In this document: positions 12,411 through 23,530 of the stretch, piece after piece
Numbering within the stretch: the first letter of the stretch is position 1
Layout: each line of letters starts with the position of its first letter
Assembly (NCBI GenBank): GCA_947000775.1
Contig: CAMQGK010000144.1
Span: forward strand, 6,222,501-6,286,500
Direction: 5' to 3'
Length of the DNA: 64,000 nucleotides
Origin: Pterois miles
Lineage: Eukaryota > Chordata > Actinopteri > Perciformes > Scorpaenidae
The notes under the pieces: generated by a model
The model's input: only the letters and a program-made list of their open reading frames with translations
Database searches by the model: none
What the model was told of the DNA's origin: nothing
Program-made: the position numbers and the translations under genes

Positions 12411-12905
12411 GTCAAGTCAAGTCAGTTTATTTTTGTATAGCCCAAAATCACAAATCACAATTTTTACCTCAGAGGCACACAGCAGAACAACAACAGAGGG
12501 TTACTGAGAGGCAGTAGCCTAAAATTAATAATATTCTCGCTGGGAGGACTGCTAGGCTTAAATTATACGTTGAGACTGAGGCAGACGCACCGGCTAAACT
12601 AGTTGAACGTTAGGGCAAAAAGATGGGTTTTGAGTTTGGATTTAAGGACCTCCACAGAATCAGACTGTCTGATGTCTGTAGGGAGGTTATTCCAGAGGAA
12701 ATGGGCTCAATAAGAGAAGGCCTGCTGACTTCTTTTTCACTCTGGGGATAGACAGGAGCCCTGCAGTCTGAGAGTAGACAGCTCTGATTAGAATATATAT
12801 ATTAACTAGACTAACTCGCTCTGAAATGACCTGTGATTGGCCAAATCTTCTTTCACAGGTTAGATTATTTAAAGCCTGAAAACAGAGACATGAGTTTGAG
12901 AACAC
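12411..12905. repeat. dispersed teleost repeat
   Basis: Contains the characteristic phrases tcaagtcagtttatttttgtat and gtctgatgtctgtagggagg, then ttattccagaggaa. I recall these as parts of a highly repeated fish element. There is no intact reading frame. Class is uncertain (SINE or LINE derived). Confidence 0.6.
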
Positions 12906-12935
12906 TTAAATTACAATACGCTGAAAGGTCATTAT

Positions 12936-13602
12936 TAGGGATGTTAATAATTAATTGTTTAACCAATAACCAACATTAAGCATTTTAACCAATTAACAAG
13001 GTTGAAATAAATATTAATAATTTATTGAAAAGTTGAGCAAAACTCGAAGGAGCGTCTCGTCATTTTAAGGAGAAAAGCTGGTCCACCTTAAGAGTCTACC
13101 TTAAGAGAGTCTGAGCCGGAGTTACAGATACAGGAAGTTGGCCCCGGTCTTGAGCAGAGTGGAGGAGTTGTAGCCCTGTAGCCTCGTAACATTTACTCAC
13201 AGACAAATAAACTGTACACACACCGTCTATTACAGCCACATTCACAGCTATAACGCCACTGACAAACCCACACTCACCTCCGCCCACACACACACACACA
13301 CACATGGTCGGACTCTCGCTAACGTACAGCTGCTAACGTAGCACAAACACACACGGGTTTGTCAGACAATCACTAAAGTTACATCGGGCGACAGAGTATC
13401 GTTACACGAGGCAGACACACCGCTAACAACCTGCTAAACTAAACACTGTGGCAGCTAATGCTAACGACAGTGAACTGGGGACTCATTTGTCTGTTGTGCT
13501 CATACACTGGAGCAGCTGGAGCAACGCTACAGACGCGCTAATTAATAACTGTTTAACAACCAGTTATTGGTAAAAAAAAATAATAATAAACAGGCATCCC
13601 TA
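12936..13602. mobile_element. hAT-like non-autonomous element, copy 1
   Basis: Begins TAGGGATG and ends CATCCCTA, a terminal inverted repeat, with subterminal gtttaaccaataacc matched by ggttattgg-type sequence at the other end. It is flanked by GTCATTAT on the left and GTTACTAT on the right, an 8-bp duplication with two mismatches, as expected for an aged hAT insertion. Its interior (gagtctgagccgg, ggaagttggcc, cctcgtaacatttactcacag) recurs in the element at 56684-57785 and in a fragment at about 26085-26282. It encodes no transposase. Confidence 0.82.
13284..13303. repeat. (CA)n run
   Basis: A short CA run inside the hAT-like element. Confidence 0.85.
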
Positions 13603-13977
13603 GTTACTATTGCATTTTTGCCCAATGATGTCATGAAACCTTAACGCTGTGAATATCTTATAGTGCACCTTTAAAATTTGTGCTACAAACTGAAGCAGCT
13701 AAATGCAGTTCAGCCATAATTCATTTTATTATGTGCACCTGTGTGACTTGTCAAAATGTCTTCTGTGAGACAGAGCAAGAAGTGTCCTCACCCACCTCCA
13801 CTAAATAAAAGGAGTAAAGGGGCCTCAGAGTTTCTAGTTCCGCCCCTGTTAATAATCATTAGACTTCTTGTTCCAGGAAGTATTGTGTAACACAAACAGA
13901 CTCCCGTTAACAAGTAATTACAGACAAACTGTAGACTTCCTAAACAGATGCTACAACTGAGCCCCTCCAAATGAATC

Positions 13978-14026
13978 GCTCCCTCCTCCTCTTCCTCCTC
14001 CTCTTCCTCCTCCTCCTCCCTCCCAG
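13978..14026. repeat. pyrimidine tract (CTC/CTTCCTC)n
   Basis: About 48 bases of C and T only, in CTC and CTTC units, just upstream of the candidate alternative promoter. Such tracts are common near TATA-less promoters, and this one could also form triplex structure. Confidence 0.85.
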
Positions 14027-14463
14027 TCGCTCCCCTCTGACTACACTGTACACACACTCTCTCCCCTACCTCACACACACGGACGCCTGGACGCTGCAGC
14101 GTTTTTCAGAGTGTGTCCAGCCCCGGATAGGAGGGAGGAGGCAGGAGGAGGGAGATAATAATGTCCACATCCTGACCGTGTCTGATAAAAGAAGCAAAGA
14201 AACCACAAATCGGATGGCTCGGCGATCCGCTGGCGAGCGCTGAAACACGGTCAGAGTGTCATTGCAGACATGGGTCGCAGCGGTACGGCACCTTTCGCTC
14301 AGCTCCTTGGGGAGTGTTTTCACTGTCAGTCCTTCAGCGCTGGAAATGGCGTTGTGATGCTGAGCATGGAAGACGCAGCGGAGGCGGATGCCAGGGAATA
14401 AAGAAATATATGATCACCTGTGCTTTTCTTTGGGTTGGATTTTTAGTAGCGGTGGACAGTACC
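14027..14463 (+). promoter_or_regulatory. tjp1: candidate alternative tjp1 promoter and leader
   Basis: GC content and CpG density rise sharply compared with the flanking intron (ggctcggcgatccgctggcg, ggtcgcagcggtacggcacc, gacgcagcggaggcggatgc). The region lies directly upstream of a coding exon with a strong Kozak start. A possible acceptor at 14445-14446 (ggatttttag) suggests that the leader may itself be spliced just before the start codon. No clear TATA box is present. The start site cannot be located from sequence alone. Confidence 0.5.
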
Positions 14464-14561
14464 ATGGTGAATTACCAGAAATACATTACTGTTATGCAGC
14501 TGGCTCTGGGGGTGACCGCCTCCAACAAAGAACATTGTCTTCCACCCAGGAAGCGTATGTG
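14464..14561 (+). CDS. tjp1: tjp1 alternative first coding exon
   Basis: The ATG at 14464 sits in a near-perfect Kozak context (taccATGg). It opens 32 codons that start MVNYQKYITVMQLALGV and end with a Cys-Leu-Pro-Pro-Arg-Lys-Arg stretch. A strong donor (TG|GTGAGT) follows at 14562. The exon ends in phase 2, exactly like the CARD linker exon. Joined to the exon at 25275 it completes a Trp codon and continues into IHPSPTAGS. I recall a similar N-terminal peptide from predicted long ZO-1 isoforms of other vertebrates; this is memory and was not checked. Because its 5' boundary could be an acceptor of phase 1, it could also replace the 2012-2123 exon in the CARD transcript. An upstream in-frame ATG at 14413 would add a hydrophobic signal-like leader, which I consider less likely. 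Confidence 0.75.
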
Positions 14562-15734
14562 GTGAGTATGAATCTTGGTGCGGATGATGATGATAATGAT
14601 GATGCAGGTTGGGAGAGGAGGAAAGAAAAAAAAAGGGGGTGCGATGAGCCGAGCTGTCGCCTCCCACATCCCGTCAAATGAGCGGGTCACGGAGCCTCGG
14701 AGCTCCAAAATGACATAATATTCACCACTGCAGCCAGTCTGCACCATGTTGCAAGCATCTACTGTGGTCGTGCATGCTGGGAGTTTGTGTGCGTGCCCGT
14801 GCGCGTGTGTGACACCTATAGTCCAGTGGCTATTGTCCTCTCCATCTCCACCAGTTTGTAAAGTTGAATGCGTAGGGATGATGTCATAGCCTCATCACTG
14901 TTTCTTTGCCTCTAACTTCATGTGCTTTAATGTACTATTACGGCCTCCACTGCACTGCTGCTGCTGTCACTGGAAATGTCATCATCGAGCTAACCATGTG
15001 GTAAACCATCACCCTCTTCCTCCTCTCTTACCCACACTGCTGTGTTGTAACTAATAAAATGTAAAGCATGAAGTCCTTGCCTGTTATTTCCTGTGCTGCA
15101 TCCAGGCGTCTGTACACCTTCTCACTGCCATGTCTATTAAAACTCCACACTCTGCTCTCAGCATGTGTGTTTGTGTCTTGTCTATCCACCTCTTCAGTGT
15201 CCTCATTACTCTGTGTGAGACAGTATATCGCAGTGACCACCTCTCATTGTCCCTCCTGCAGCCTCGTTCATTTGTTTACTTTACTACAGTCCTCCTTTTA
15301 TTCCCTTTTTCCTGGCTGTAAGCAGATTGCTGGCGAGGCTGCAACGTGTGTGCGACAAAGTATCCCTAATTACAGCCGGATTACCATCTTGTTTGAAAGC
15401 AAAGGCGGTTAATTAGGAGTCAATAGGCTCAATGGCAGTCTGATAGCATAGTGTCTCACACAAACTCAAAATGTATCGCACAGTGTGGATCATTTAACCA
15501 CATAATGCAGCTACATCGGTGTGGCTCAGGGTGTGTGAGAGGCTTAACTATTATCATCACCTCTTTAAAACCAAAAGAAACCATTTCAAGCAAGGACAAA
15601 ACACTGAAAATCTCTGAGAGTCATATTGTCTTGAAGATTATCATGATCAAAGGAGATTTGCAGATGCCCACACAGCCACAACGTAAAATCACCTCCAAGT
15701 TTGCATTATGCAAATAGTGTTTACAGTTTGTACT

Positions 15735-16385
15735 TATTAATGGTGCTATAAGTACAAATACAATATTTAATCGCGCTCAATCGGATGATTGTCCAGAGGT
15801 AATCGTAATTAATCACACATTTTTTATCTGTTCTGAATGCAACCTAAAGGGAGATTTGTCAAATATTTAATATTTTTATCAACATAGGAGTGGACAAATA
15901 TGATGCTTTATGTAAATGTGTGATATATTGATTATTGAAAATCAATCAATAATACAAGACAGTGATGAATATTGTCCAGAAACCCTCACAGGTACTGCAT
16001 TTAACATAAAAAAATATGCTCAAATCATAACATGACAAACTCAAACCCATAGGCAACAACAGCTGTCAGTGTGCTGACTTGACTGTGACTTGCTTCAAAC
16101 TGCATGTGATCATCATCAGGTCAACGGACACCTTTGAAAATGGCCGTGTCAGTTTTTCTCCACCAAAAATTAGCGCAAGTTTGGGGCGTTATTTAACCTC
16201 CTTTGTGACAAGCTAGTATGACATAGTTGGTACCAATGGATTTATAAGGTTTTCTAGTTTCATATGATGATAGTATCTTCTTTAAAACTGACCCAGTTAC
16301 AACCTCCGAGAGATCGATTGCATTAATGCGTTAAAGATATTAGCGGCATTAAAATGAGTAATTTGAGGTAACTTTGACAATGAGA
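15735..16385. repeat. dispersed element with attaatgcgttaa terminus
   Basis: The left part has aatatttaatcgcgctcaatc and the right end has ttgcattaatgcgttaaaga, then ggcattaaaa and ggtaactttgacaatg. These words are typical of a widespread fish element with an 'attaa...gcgttaa' end. It is noncoding and class was not determined. Confidence 0.5.
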
Positions 16386-16914
16386 TGTTGTACATGGAAC
16401 ATTTACAAGAGCACGACCACCATTTATAAACTCTAAGAAGTGATATCACCCAAGTCCAAGTGCTGCGACCTCATCGGGGGTCAGACGCTTGTATCACATG
16501 AAGCTTTTTTTTTTTATCTCTAGGTCTCTTTGGCTAATATAGCTTAGCCATCCCCTTATTAGCCTAATTGCCCCCTAGGAGAAGATGAGGGATTTCACTG
16601 AGACAGAGGACTCCTTTCATGTTTCGTTGTTTGTTGTACATCTCCATATTCAAGTGGATTTTGGAAGGAGCTCTGCGTGTCTCGTTCATCAGCATTGCGT
16701 TGATACAGAAGGCTAACCTTATGTAACTCTTACAGCAAGCTCTGACCTTGTTAAATTGAATATTTTTTTTTACAGCTAGAGTGAAAAACAGCAGCCCCAG
16801 CTTTTGTGAGAGGTGAAGTGAAAATGCTTCATGCACAATAATCCATCAAAAACACTGACTGATTCATAATTTGTGTTTTTATTTCTAAACTTGTTATCAT
16901 TATATGTTATTTAA

Positions 16915-17110
16915 AGGACCATAACAGGGATTTTGCATATTTCACTCCATTTACATCATGTGCGTGTCAGTACAACCAACCAGTTTGCAAATCACGTGGC
17001 TGCTGATTGGAGATTTCACTGTCAAAATGTTTCAAGCAGGTGTTATTTTCCGTTAGTTCCCACACTGGAATTCACTTGAATTGTGTCGTAGTGGTGTAAT
17101 TTTATCACTC
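16915..17110. repeat. possible dispersed repeat fragment
   Basis: Starts aaaggaccataacagggattttgcat and continues ggctgctgattggagatttcactg. The phrasing resembles a common fish repeat; only one copy is present here, so support is weak. Confidence 0.3.
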
Positions 17111-17224
17111 TGATTATCATGTCTGCAAGTCACAGTGTTGTTATGAGACAATACAGGACAGACTTCTCAAATCAATCTGCATTTTAAGTTCCTTGCAATA
17201 TTTTTTGTTTTGTCAAAGATCAAT

Positions 17225-17572
17225 TTTATTTCATCCATCTTCAACTGCTTATCCCGTTAGGGGTCTTGGGGGGGGGGCTGGAGCCAATCCCATCTGACAT
17301 TGGGTGAAGGCGGGTTCACCCTGGACAGGTCGCCAGTCCATCGCAGGGCACATAGAGACAGACAACCATTTCACGCTCACATTCACACCTACGGGCATTA
17401 ATTAACCTAAATTGCATGTCTGTGGACTGTGGGAAGAAGCCGGAGCACCTGGAGAAAACCCACATTTACACAGGGAGAGCATGTAAACTCCACATAGAAG
17501 GACCTCAAGCCAGATTCAGATCTTGCTGTGAGGCGAGAGTGCTAATCACTGCACAACCGTGCAGCCCCTTAA
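17225..17572 (+). repeat. dispersed teleost repeat, copy 1 of 2
   Basis: Shares an ordered series of motifs with 56310-56640 in the same orientation: ggctggag, cattgggtgaagg, ttcaccctggacaggtcgcc, agtccatc and cagggca, then cacgctcacattcacacc, acctggagaaaaccca and gctgtgaggcgag. The pattern is a well-known fish repeat, probably the 3' part of a retroelement. It carries no intact frame. Confidence 0.8.
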
Positions 17573-17745
17573 TTTTATTTAAGTGCTACAATTTTTTTAT
17601 TACTATTAACTGTGATAGATTACCTGGCCGTAGCAAATTTCAAGGGTCTGCTGATACGTAAATGTTGATTTAGCTGTGATGTAAAAATCATGTAGTCTAT
17701 TTTAAAATTGTCAACAGTAAAGTACGCAGATGTGGTGATTAAACT

Positions 17746-18029
17746 GGGGGTTACTGTGGCCTCACTAGTAAAGCGGGTCACCCACCAATCGGAAGGACGG
17801 CAGTTCAATCCTCAGCTCCTCCAGTCACAAATGTCAAAGTGTACTTAAGCAAGAATTTTAACCCAAATTGCTCCTGATGGCTCATCTTTCATCGGTATAT
17901 GAAAGGGTGTTTGGATTGTGTGTGAATATTTAGATGTGTGTGTGAATGAGTGAATGCTGACGTAGTGTAAAGCTCTTTGAGGGGCTGGAAAACTAAAAAG
18001 GTGTTATATAAATGCAAGTCCGTTTGCCA
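17746..18029 (+). mobile_element. tRNA-derived SINE, same family as 11890-12153
   Basis: Head region with a B-box-like GCAGTTCAATCC near 17802. The body contains tgaatgagtgaatgctgac and gtgtaaagctctttgaggggctgg, and the tail is gttatataaatgcaagtccg. The tail is the reverse complement of the start of the element at 11890. It is inserted in the sense direction of tjp1. Confidence 0.78.
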
Positions 18030-20796
18030 CTTGCCATAACTGTCAAAAACACTGATATGGGCTTTTTAAACTTAATAATTAGAGGATAAACATCCATAAA
18101 TATTGGTAGAAGCTCTTCACAATATGGCCCAAGAACTAATATTTAAACATAAAGGCTTGTAGGCTACACTGAGACGACTGCAGTTTGTCATATTATTACC
18201 AAGTACACAACATGGTGATAGAATACAATATCTGGGATTAATATTCATGGTAAACTAAATTTAAAAACTAAATTTTAAATTTATGATCATAATTATTAAT
18301 ATCATCAGTAAAAGTAGCAGTGTTGGTCGTAAAAACAATAGTTTGACTTGTAGCCATCATAACAGTACTAGTTGTAGTACTATTACACCCCCTTCTCTGT
18401 GGCTCAAGCTGTCATACACCATTTACGTAAATTTGAGTCGTAGTTATTCTCACCCTCCTCTACTGTTTTATACAAGAAAATGTGACAAAAAGCCTAATGA
18501 ATGTGTTTTAATGCAGTGCAATATAGTGTGCCGTTTCCTCATTTAATTGTGTTTTCTGTGCAGACACAGATAAAACATGTAGTGTCTGTCCACATGTCTG
18601 AAATGCGGCACAGTGACACTGTCAAGATAACAAGGTTGTTTTAAGGTGAAGTACAGCAGCAGGTTTTGACACCTCATGAATCATAAACACTCAGTGAATC
18701 CTGCATTTCTCAAAGCAAATAAGCACACATCAGGTTTCTTTAGACATGAAGCACAAAAAAAGATTTTTAGAATGATAAATGTGTGGTGTAACTGAAAGCC
18801 TTCGGTTGTTTACTGTAGTTCTAGATGTAAGTTGTTTTATTACGTAACACTGGTTGTGAGAAACAAATGTCTGTCAGGATTTTGGAGGAAGACGCTCTAT
18901 TGGTTTAACCTTTTTCCACAAATTATATTGATAACTTGATTAAAGTGACCTTTTAGATCAATACTGCTCTATACTAATCAACACAGTGTGTCCAAATGTA
19001 AAAAAAGAAATACTACAGATATACACCACTGGAGCTGAAACCATGATTTGAAAATGAAACCATGGCAGTTATGATAAGTGATTAATACTACTTGATAAGA
19101 TCAAGTAGAAATACCAAACACTTTTTGGTCAAAGCTTCCAAAATGAGAGGATTAGCTGGTTTTCTCTTTGACGTCATTGTAAATTATGTTAAATTTGAAA
19201 AAAATCGCTTTGAACTCTAGTAACTTGTGATCGTCATGTGTCATAATTTTCAACTTCATAGAATCAACAATTAATTAAGCAATAAACAGTTCAATAAATT
19301 AGTAATACTAATATATAAATATATGATAAAGCACCTCAATAAACAATTATTATGTTGTATTTGTCTGCTCTATCCCTATCGAGGTTTCAAAAAGGTACTA
19401 TGCTGTATGTATTTGCAGTTGGATCATATTTCCGCCATTACAGATACATTTAGCATACAGCTGTTCGATAGGATGTAACGTCACTGAAAGACACAGATTT
19501 AAATGGAGGAAAACGCTTCAGTGCATCTGAAAACAGAATTTAAGCATCCTGTTTTTAAGGTTGCTCTTTACATAATTGCGGTTTTAACTCTGTCCCATTT
19601 CTGGTCAAATGGTCAGAGCTGCTTCCTGTTCTGCTGATCTCTCAGCGTGTGGCGGTGAGATTACACACCGCTCTGCCCCGACACTTACACCATCCACTGA
19701 GCACAGACCGTGTGCCATGTGCATCATTGCTTTCTCCCAAAATTAGAGGAGGCACAGCTCTGCTTGCCTTTGATAAAAACTGAATAGCAGCGGCGGTGGT
19801 TGTCTAAATTAGGAGTAATCTTTTGCAAACAGATGTTCCTCTTGCCTGCAGTCTTAAAAACCCATTCCCCTCTGCACACATGCCAAAGATTTGCATTAAC
19901 CTGGTTTAATGAACTTTACACTCTGTTGCAAGCCTGCAGGGATATTACAACAAGTCAATTGTGTTTATGTAATGTTTCCTCTTATTTTTAACCTGCACCG
20001 TTTTCTCCAAAAAAGAAAACAAAAGCAGACGGATAGTGTGGTTACAGTGTACAGAGATAATTAACGTTGGATTAGATTGTGTTTCCTACAGTGTGTGTCT
20101 TGTCTTGTCTATGTATTTTATTGTGTCTGTGTGTGTATCAGACTCTGGTCAGGACTGCTCTCCTTGTTAAATGTTATATTAGCAATGGGCAAGATGGGAG
20201 GAATGAAGCGTAACATTGCCTATTGACCTGCTGATTAAGCAGTAGCTGTTATTGCTCCAACTAATCGTACCTGATAGCTCCTCCAGGCAGACAGGGAACA
20301 GAGGGACGGCATAAAGTCCTGCAACTGATTAATGTGTGTGTGTTCCTCGTCCTTTCATTGTAATAGCATCAGGCATCTGCTTGACCTTACTTTATCTGTG
20401 AACTACATTATCCCACTCTGTGGTGGTCTGCTGCGGGCCATCAGGGGTCTTTGCACTGATCTATTCCGCTTTCTTTTGAAGTGGATTTTTCTTTGTTCGC
20501 AGCAAAGGGTCTAAAACTGAATACAGGCATCATATCAGGGTCAAGCAGACACTCATTGTGTTGTGAACTTGCCACACATCAAGCACTTGACCTGTTTGCT
20601 GAAACAAAACATAGAATAAAGGCCTGAGGCTTCTGTTTAGCACATTACTGATCAAGATAATGTATTCTCAGTCTTTACACTGCTGTCTGAAATCAACAGA
20701 GCAGAAAATAAAATCATACACTGCCCTTTTATTGTGTATGATAACAAGCTCAGTCAGAAAGAAGAGACAATAATTCAAACTGGCTTTACAATTGCC

Positions 20797-21133
20797 TTAA
20801 AGGAACAGTGTGTAACCCAGAAGGAACAAACCAAACACTGGCTCTAGGGAGAGCATTTTGCGTTTTTATCTTACCTGAAGGCCACCGTAGTTCTCCGACA
20901 CCCTTGTGAAACTGTGGTACAGCTAGCCATCATCTGACCTCCATTGCTCCTAAAGTAGTTTTTTTCAAGATGAGAACGACCTCTGAGCGAGGTAAACACC
21001 GTTACCACGGTTTTGTACTAAGCAGCTCCCGTTACTGCGGTCTTAGAAAGGGAGGAGTGAGCGAAGGGGTACTCAGTTGTTTGCAATCTGCAACCACATC
21101 ACTAAATGTTGCGAAATCCTGCACACTGTAAAA
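20797..21133. mobile_element. MITE-like element, copy 1 of 2
   Basis: Left end ttaaaggaacagtgtgtaac is mirrored by the right end cctgcacactgtaaaattt, an imperfect inverted repeat. Interior phrases aaggccaccgtagttctccgacac and gcaatctgcaaccacatcac also occur in a diverged copy at 32781-33107. It is noncoding. Confidence 0.75.
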
Positions 21134-22363
21134 TTTAAAGGATTGGTTGACATTTGGAAAAATGCTCTTATTTTCTTTTTTGCGTCATATCTGTCCATTA
21201 AACACTGGAAATGGGAAGCAGCTTGCCTGGGTGTGTCCAAATGTTAACAAAATCTGTTTACCCTCTAAAGCCCAACAATGAGCACATTATATGTTGTTTG
21301 TTAAATCCATACATTAGTCAAAGTTTAAAGCTGACAAGTTGTAGATTTACCCAGTTACTGCTGGGATTATTTCTTGGCTGGGAGCAGTGACTAGTGAATA
21401 TATTATTTTATTATTATTTTTTTTTTGTCCTTATTCTGAAAGAGAGAATATGCCTACTAAGCTGTTTACGTGGCTCATGAAAATGAATATTCATCTAATA
21501 TTCCTGTTTACATGCAGCTGTGGGTACTCTGTGTACTCTGTGTACAGCCTCCCGCTTTCATTTCTTCAACCACCTTATTGAAAAGGTCGCATATCCAAAA
21601 ACCTGTTGATATCCAAATCTTTCATAATGATTTTAAAGTAGATGTGTTCCTCCTTCTGTCCAGAAATGTGGGCTTTTCTTTTGAGCATGCATCTCTGCAA
21701 ACTGTTGGCTAGTAGGTTTGTGTACAACGCACAGAGCTGGAGGTAAACAGGCAAGAGGCCGCGCACTGAGAGGCATCTTCTGAAAGCGCTGTATACATGT
21801 CCAAAGACTGCTCCCTAAAGCCCGAATAATCCCACATCTTAAAATGCTCCATTTAGAACAAGACCCAGTTCAGAATATCCAAATGGAATATGCTGTTTAC
21901 GTGACCCGTATCAGATATGTTGCCATATTCGGAATAATAGTGGAATATTAGTGTGCATGTAAACATAGTCAGGGATGAAAAGACAGAAGTCAGAGGGCAC
22001 TGCACCAGGCCAATAAATAGTCCAGTGATAGCCCTGTGAAACTGAAAGTTGTTGTTTTTATACTTTAGTTTTTGTACTAATTAAACCAACATGGTGTAGT
22101 GTGTTAATTAGTGAGCTTTAGAGATGCTTGTAGCTGGAATTTATTACCTTTTAGACTAGCGGTTTCCTCATGTTTCCAGTCTTTGTGTTGAACGTATTCA
22201 TACCCTTCATGTCTGTACGCTTAAAATGAAGCTGCTGTTTCCTTGCTGGAGCTTCATATTTAGCATACAGACATGAAAATGGTATTCATTTTCTCATCTA
22301 ACCTTAGCAAGAAAGCTAATACATATACACTGTATATCCCAAAATGTCAAACTATCCCTTTAA
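21134..22363. mobile_element. inverted-repeat element abutting the previous one
   Basis: The left end tttaaaggattggttgacat is matched in inverse by the right end atgtcaaactatccctttaa. The element spans about 1.2 kb and seems to hold a further insertion in its middle (about 21370-21990, with tgtttacgtg and catgtaaacatag boundaries). The shared TTTAAAG at 21134 is the junction with the preceding MITE. A shorter relative of the right end lies near 27070. Confidence 0.65.
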
Positions 22364-23299
22364 GATTGTGTTCATGAAATTGTGTCATAAAAAGTACAAA
22401 GGTAAATGCTTTTTTGACTTTCCATAACTCTGACGATATGTTTTGGGGTCATGGCGTTCATCCACGTGTAGTTTAAAATGTATCTATTACTATGATAAAG
22501 TGAAAAGGAGATGTTAACATTCAAACCTCAAGAGAAACGCATTATACCTGCATATTTGATAGGGAAGTAGAATTCATCACAAAAGCGATGTGAAACCATT
22601 CATTGCACATTATATCTGAGTCGGCACAGTTGCTGGCACCGTGTTACATTCTGCCTTTGTGGCCTGAAGTGTTTTTGGCTGAAATCCATTTCAGAATCAA
22701 CATCCACGAAATGAGTCTCTGAATGCGCAGGACTGCACCGGGCCTGTGATACAGTCCAAGCTGTTTTTCCCATTAGTCATGTTTGCTGTATTGTTTATGG
22801 GAACAATCTGAGGTGGCTTGTAATTGACTGCACGTACTGCAGAATGCTCTTTACCTTGCATTTCCAGCCAGTAAGCACCTTACATCGCCTCAGGCAACTA
22901 TTGACTTAATGCAGAGAGAAAGTGGAAGGTGATGTTCTCTCTCCTCCCATCTTTGTTCATTTCTTTCTCTTGTAATTTCCCTCGCTGAGTCTCCAAACCT
23001 TGGGAGCTCCTCGAGGCCTGCTGCTGAGCACGCTAATGGATATCTACTGTGCCTGAGCCGCACTGTGTAGACAGGATTTCTCCTCATTGAATATTGTGTT
23101 AGGCAAATCCTCATTAAGAGTGACTGTCCTCCATGACACTGAGAGAAAGGACTGAAGAGAAGAGGAGACAGTAACAATAGCACCGATTTGAGCTACGCTG
23201 TGCTGAGTGCTGCATTCATGAGAAACATCTTTTTCTCTGCTAATAGAAGTAAAAAGGAGCTGCCGTTTGACCAATAAAATGTTAGAAAATTGTGAGAAA

Positions 23300-23530
23300 T
23301 GGTCACAGCTTCCTTAAGCCCAAGGCGTCATTTTGTCCAGTCAACAGTTCAAAACCCAAAGATATTTAGTTTATAATGATATAAGATACAGAAAAGCAGG
23401 CAATCCTTAACAACTGAAAAGCTATAACCAACAAATCTGGGGAATTTATGATAGAGATGATTATTTGATTTTCAAAATAGTTGATGGTTAAATTTCTGAT
23501 TAACTGTTTCATCTTTAGTAACTAGTAATA
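23300..23530. repeat. diverged member of the attaatcgattaa family
   Basis: Contains aacccaaagatatttagtttata, then gatgattatttgattttcaaaatagttgatggtt, resembling the body of the family at 33277, 44425, 49397, 51238 and 61180. It is strongly decayed. Confidence 0.4.

Larger units (their letters stand above)
2124..14463 (+). other. tjp1: intron, 2.1-14.4 kb
   Basis: No convincing exon was found. The stretch holds microsatellites at 4.1, 4.3, 4.8 and 5.4 kb, repeats at 6.5-7.2 kb, a SINE cluster at 11.4-12.15 kb, a dispersed repeat at 12.4-12.9 kb and a hAT-like element at 12.94-13.60 kb. Open frames at 2601-2885 (very Leu/Val/Cys rich) and elsewhere lack homology I can recognise. The last part, about 13.97-14.46 kb, is GC-rich and is listed separately as a candidate promoter. 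Confidence 0.6.

Noticed and set aside
14413..14463. In-frame upstream ATG giving a signal-peptide-like leader (MITCAFLWVGFLVAVDST) before the 14.4-kb exon
   Set aside because: The sequence looks like an intron polypyrimidine tract with an acceptor at 14446. A signal peptide would make no sense for a cytoplasmic scaffold, and ATG 14464 has the far better Kozak context.
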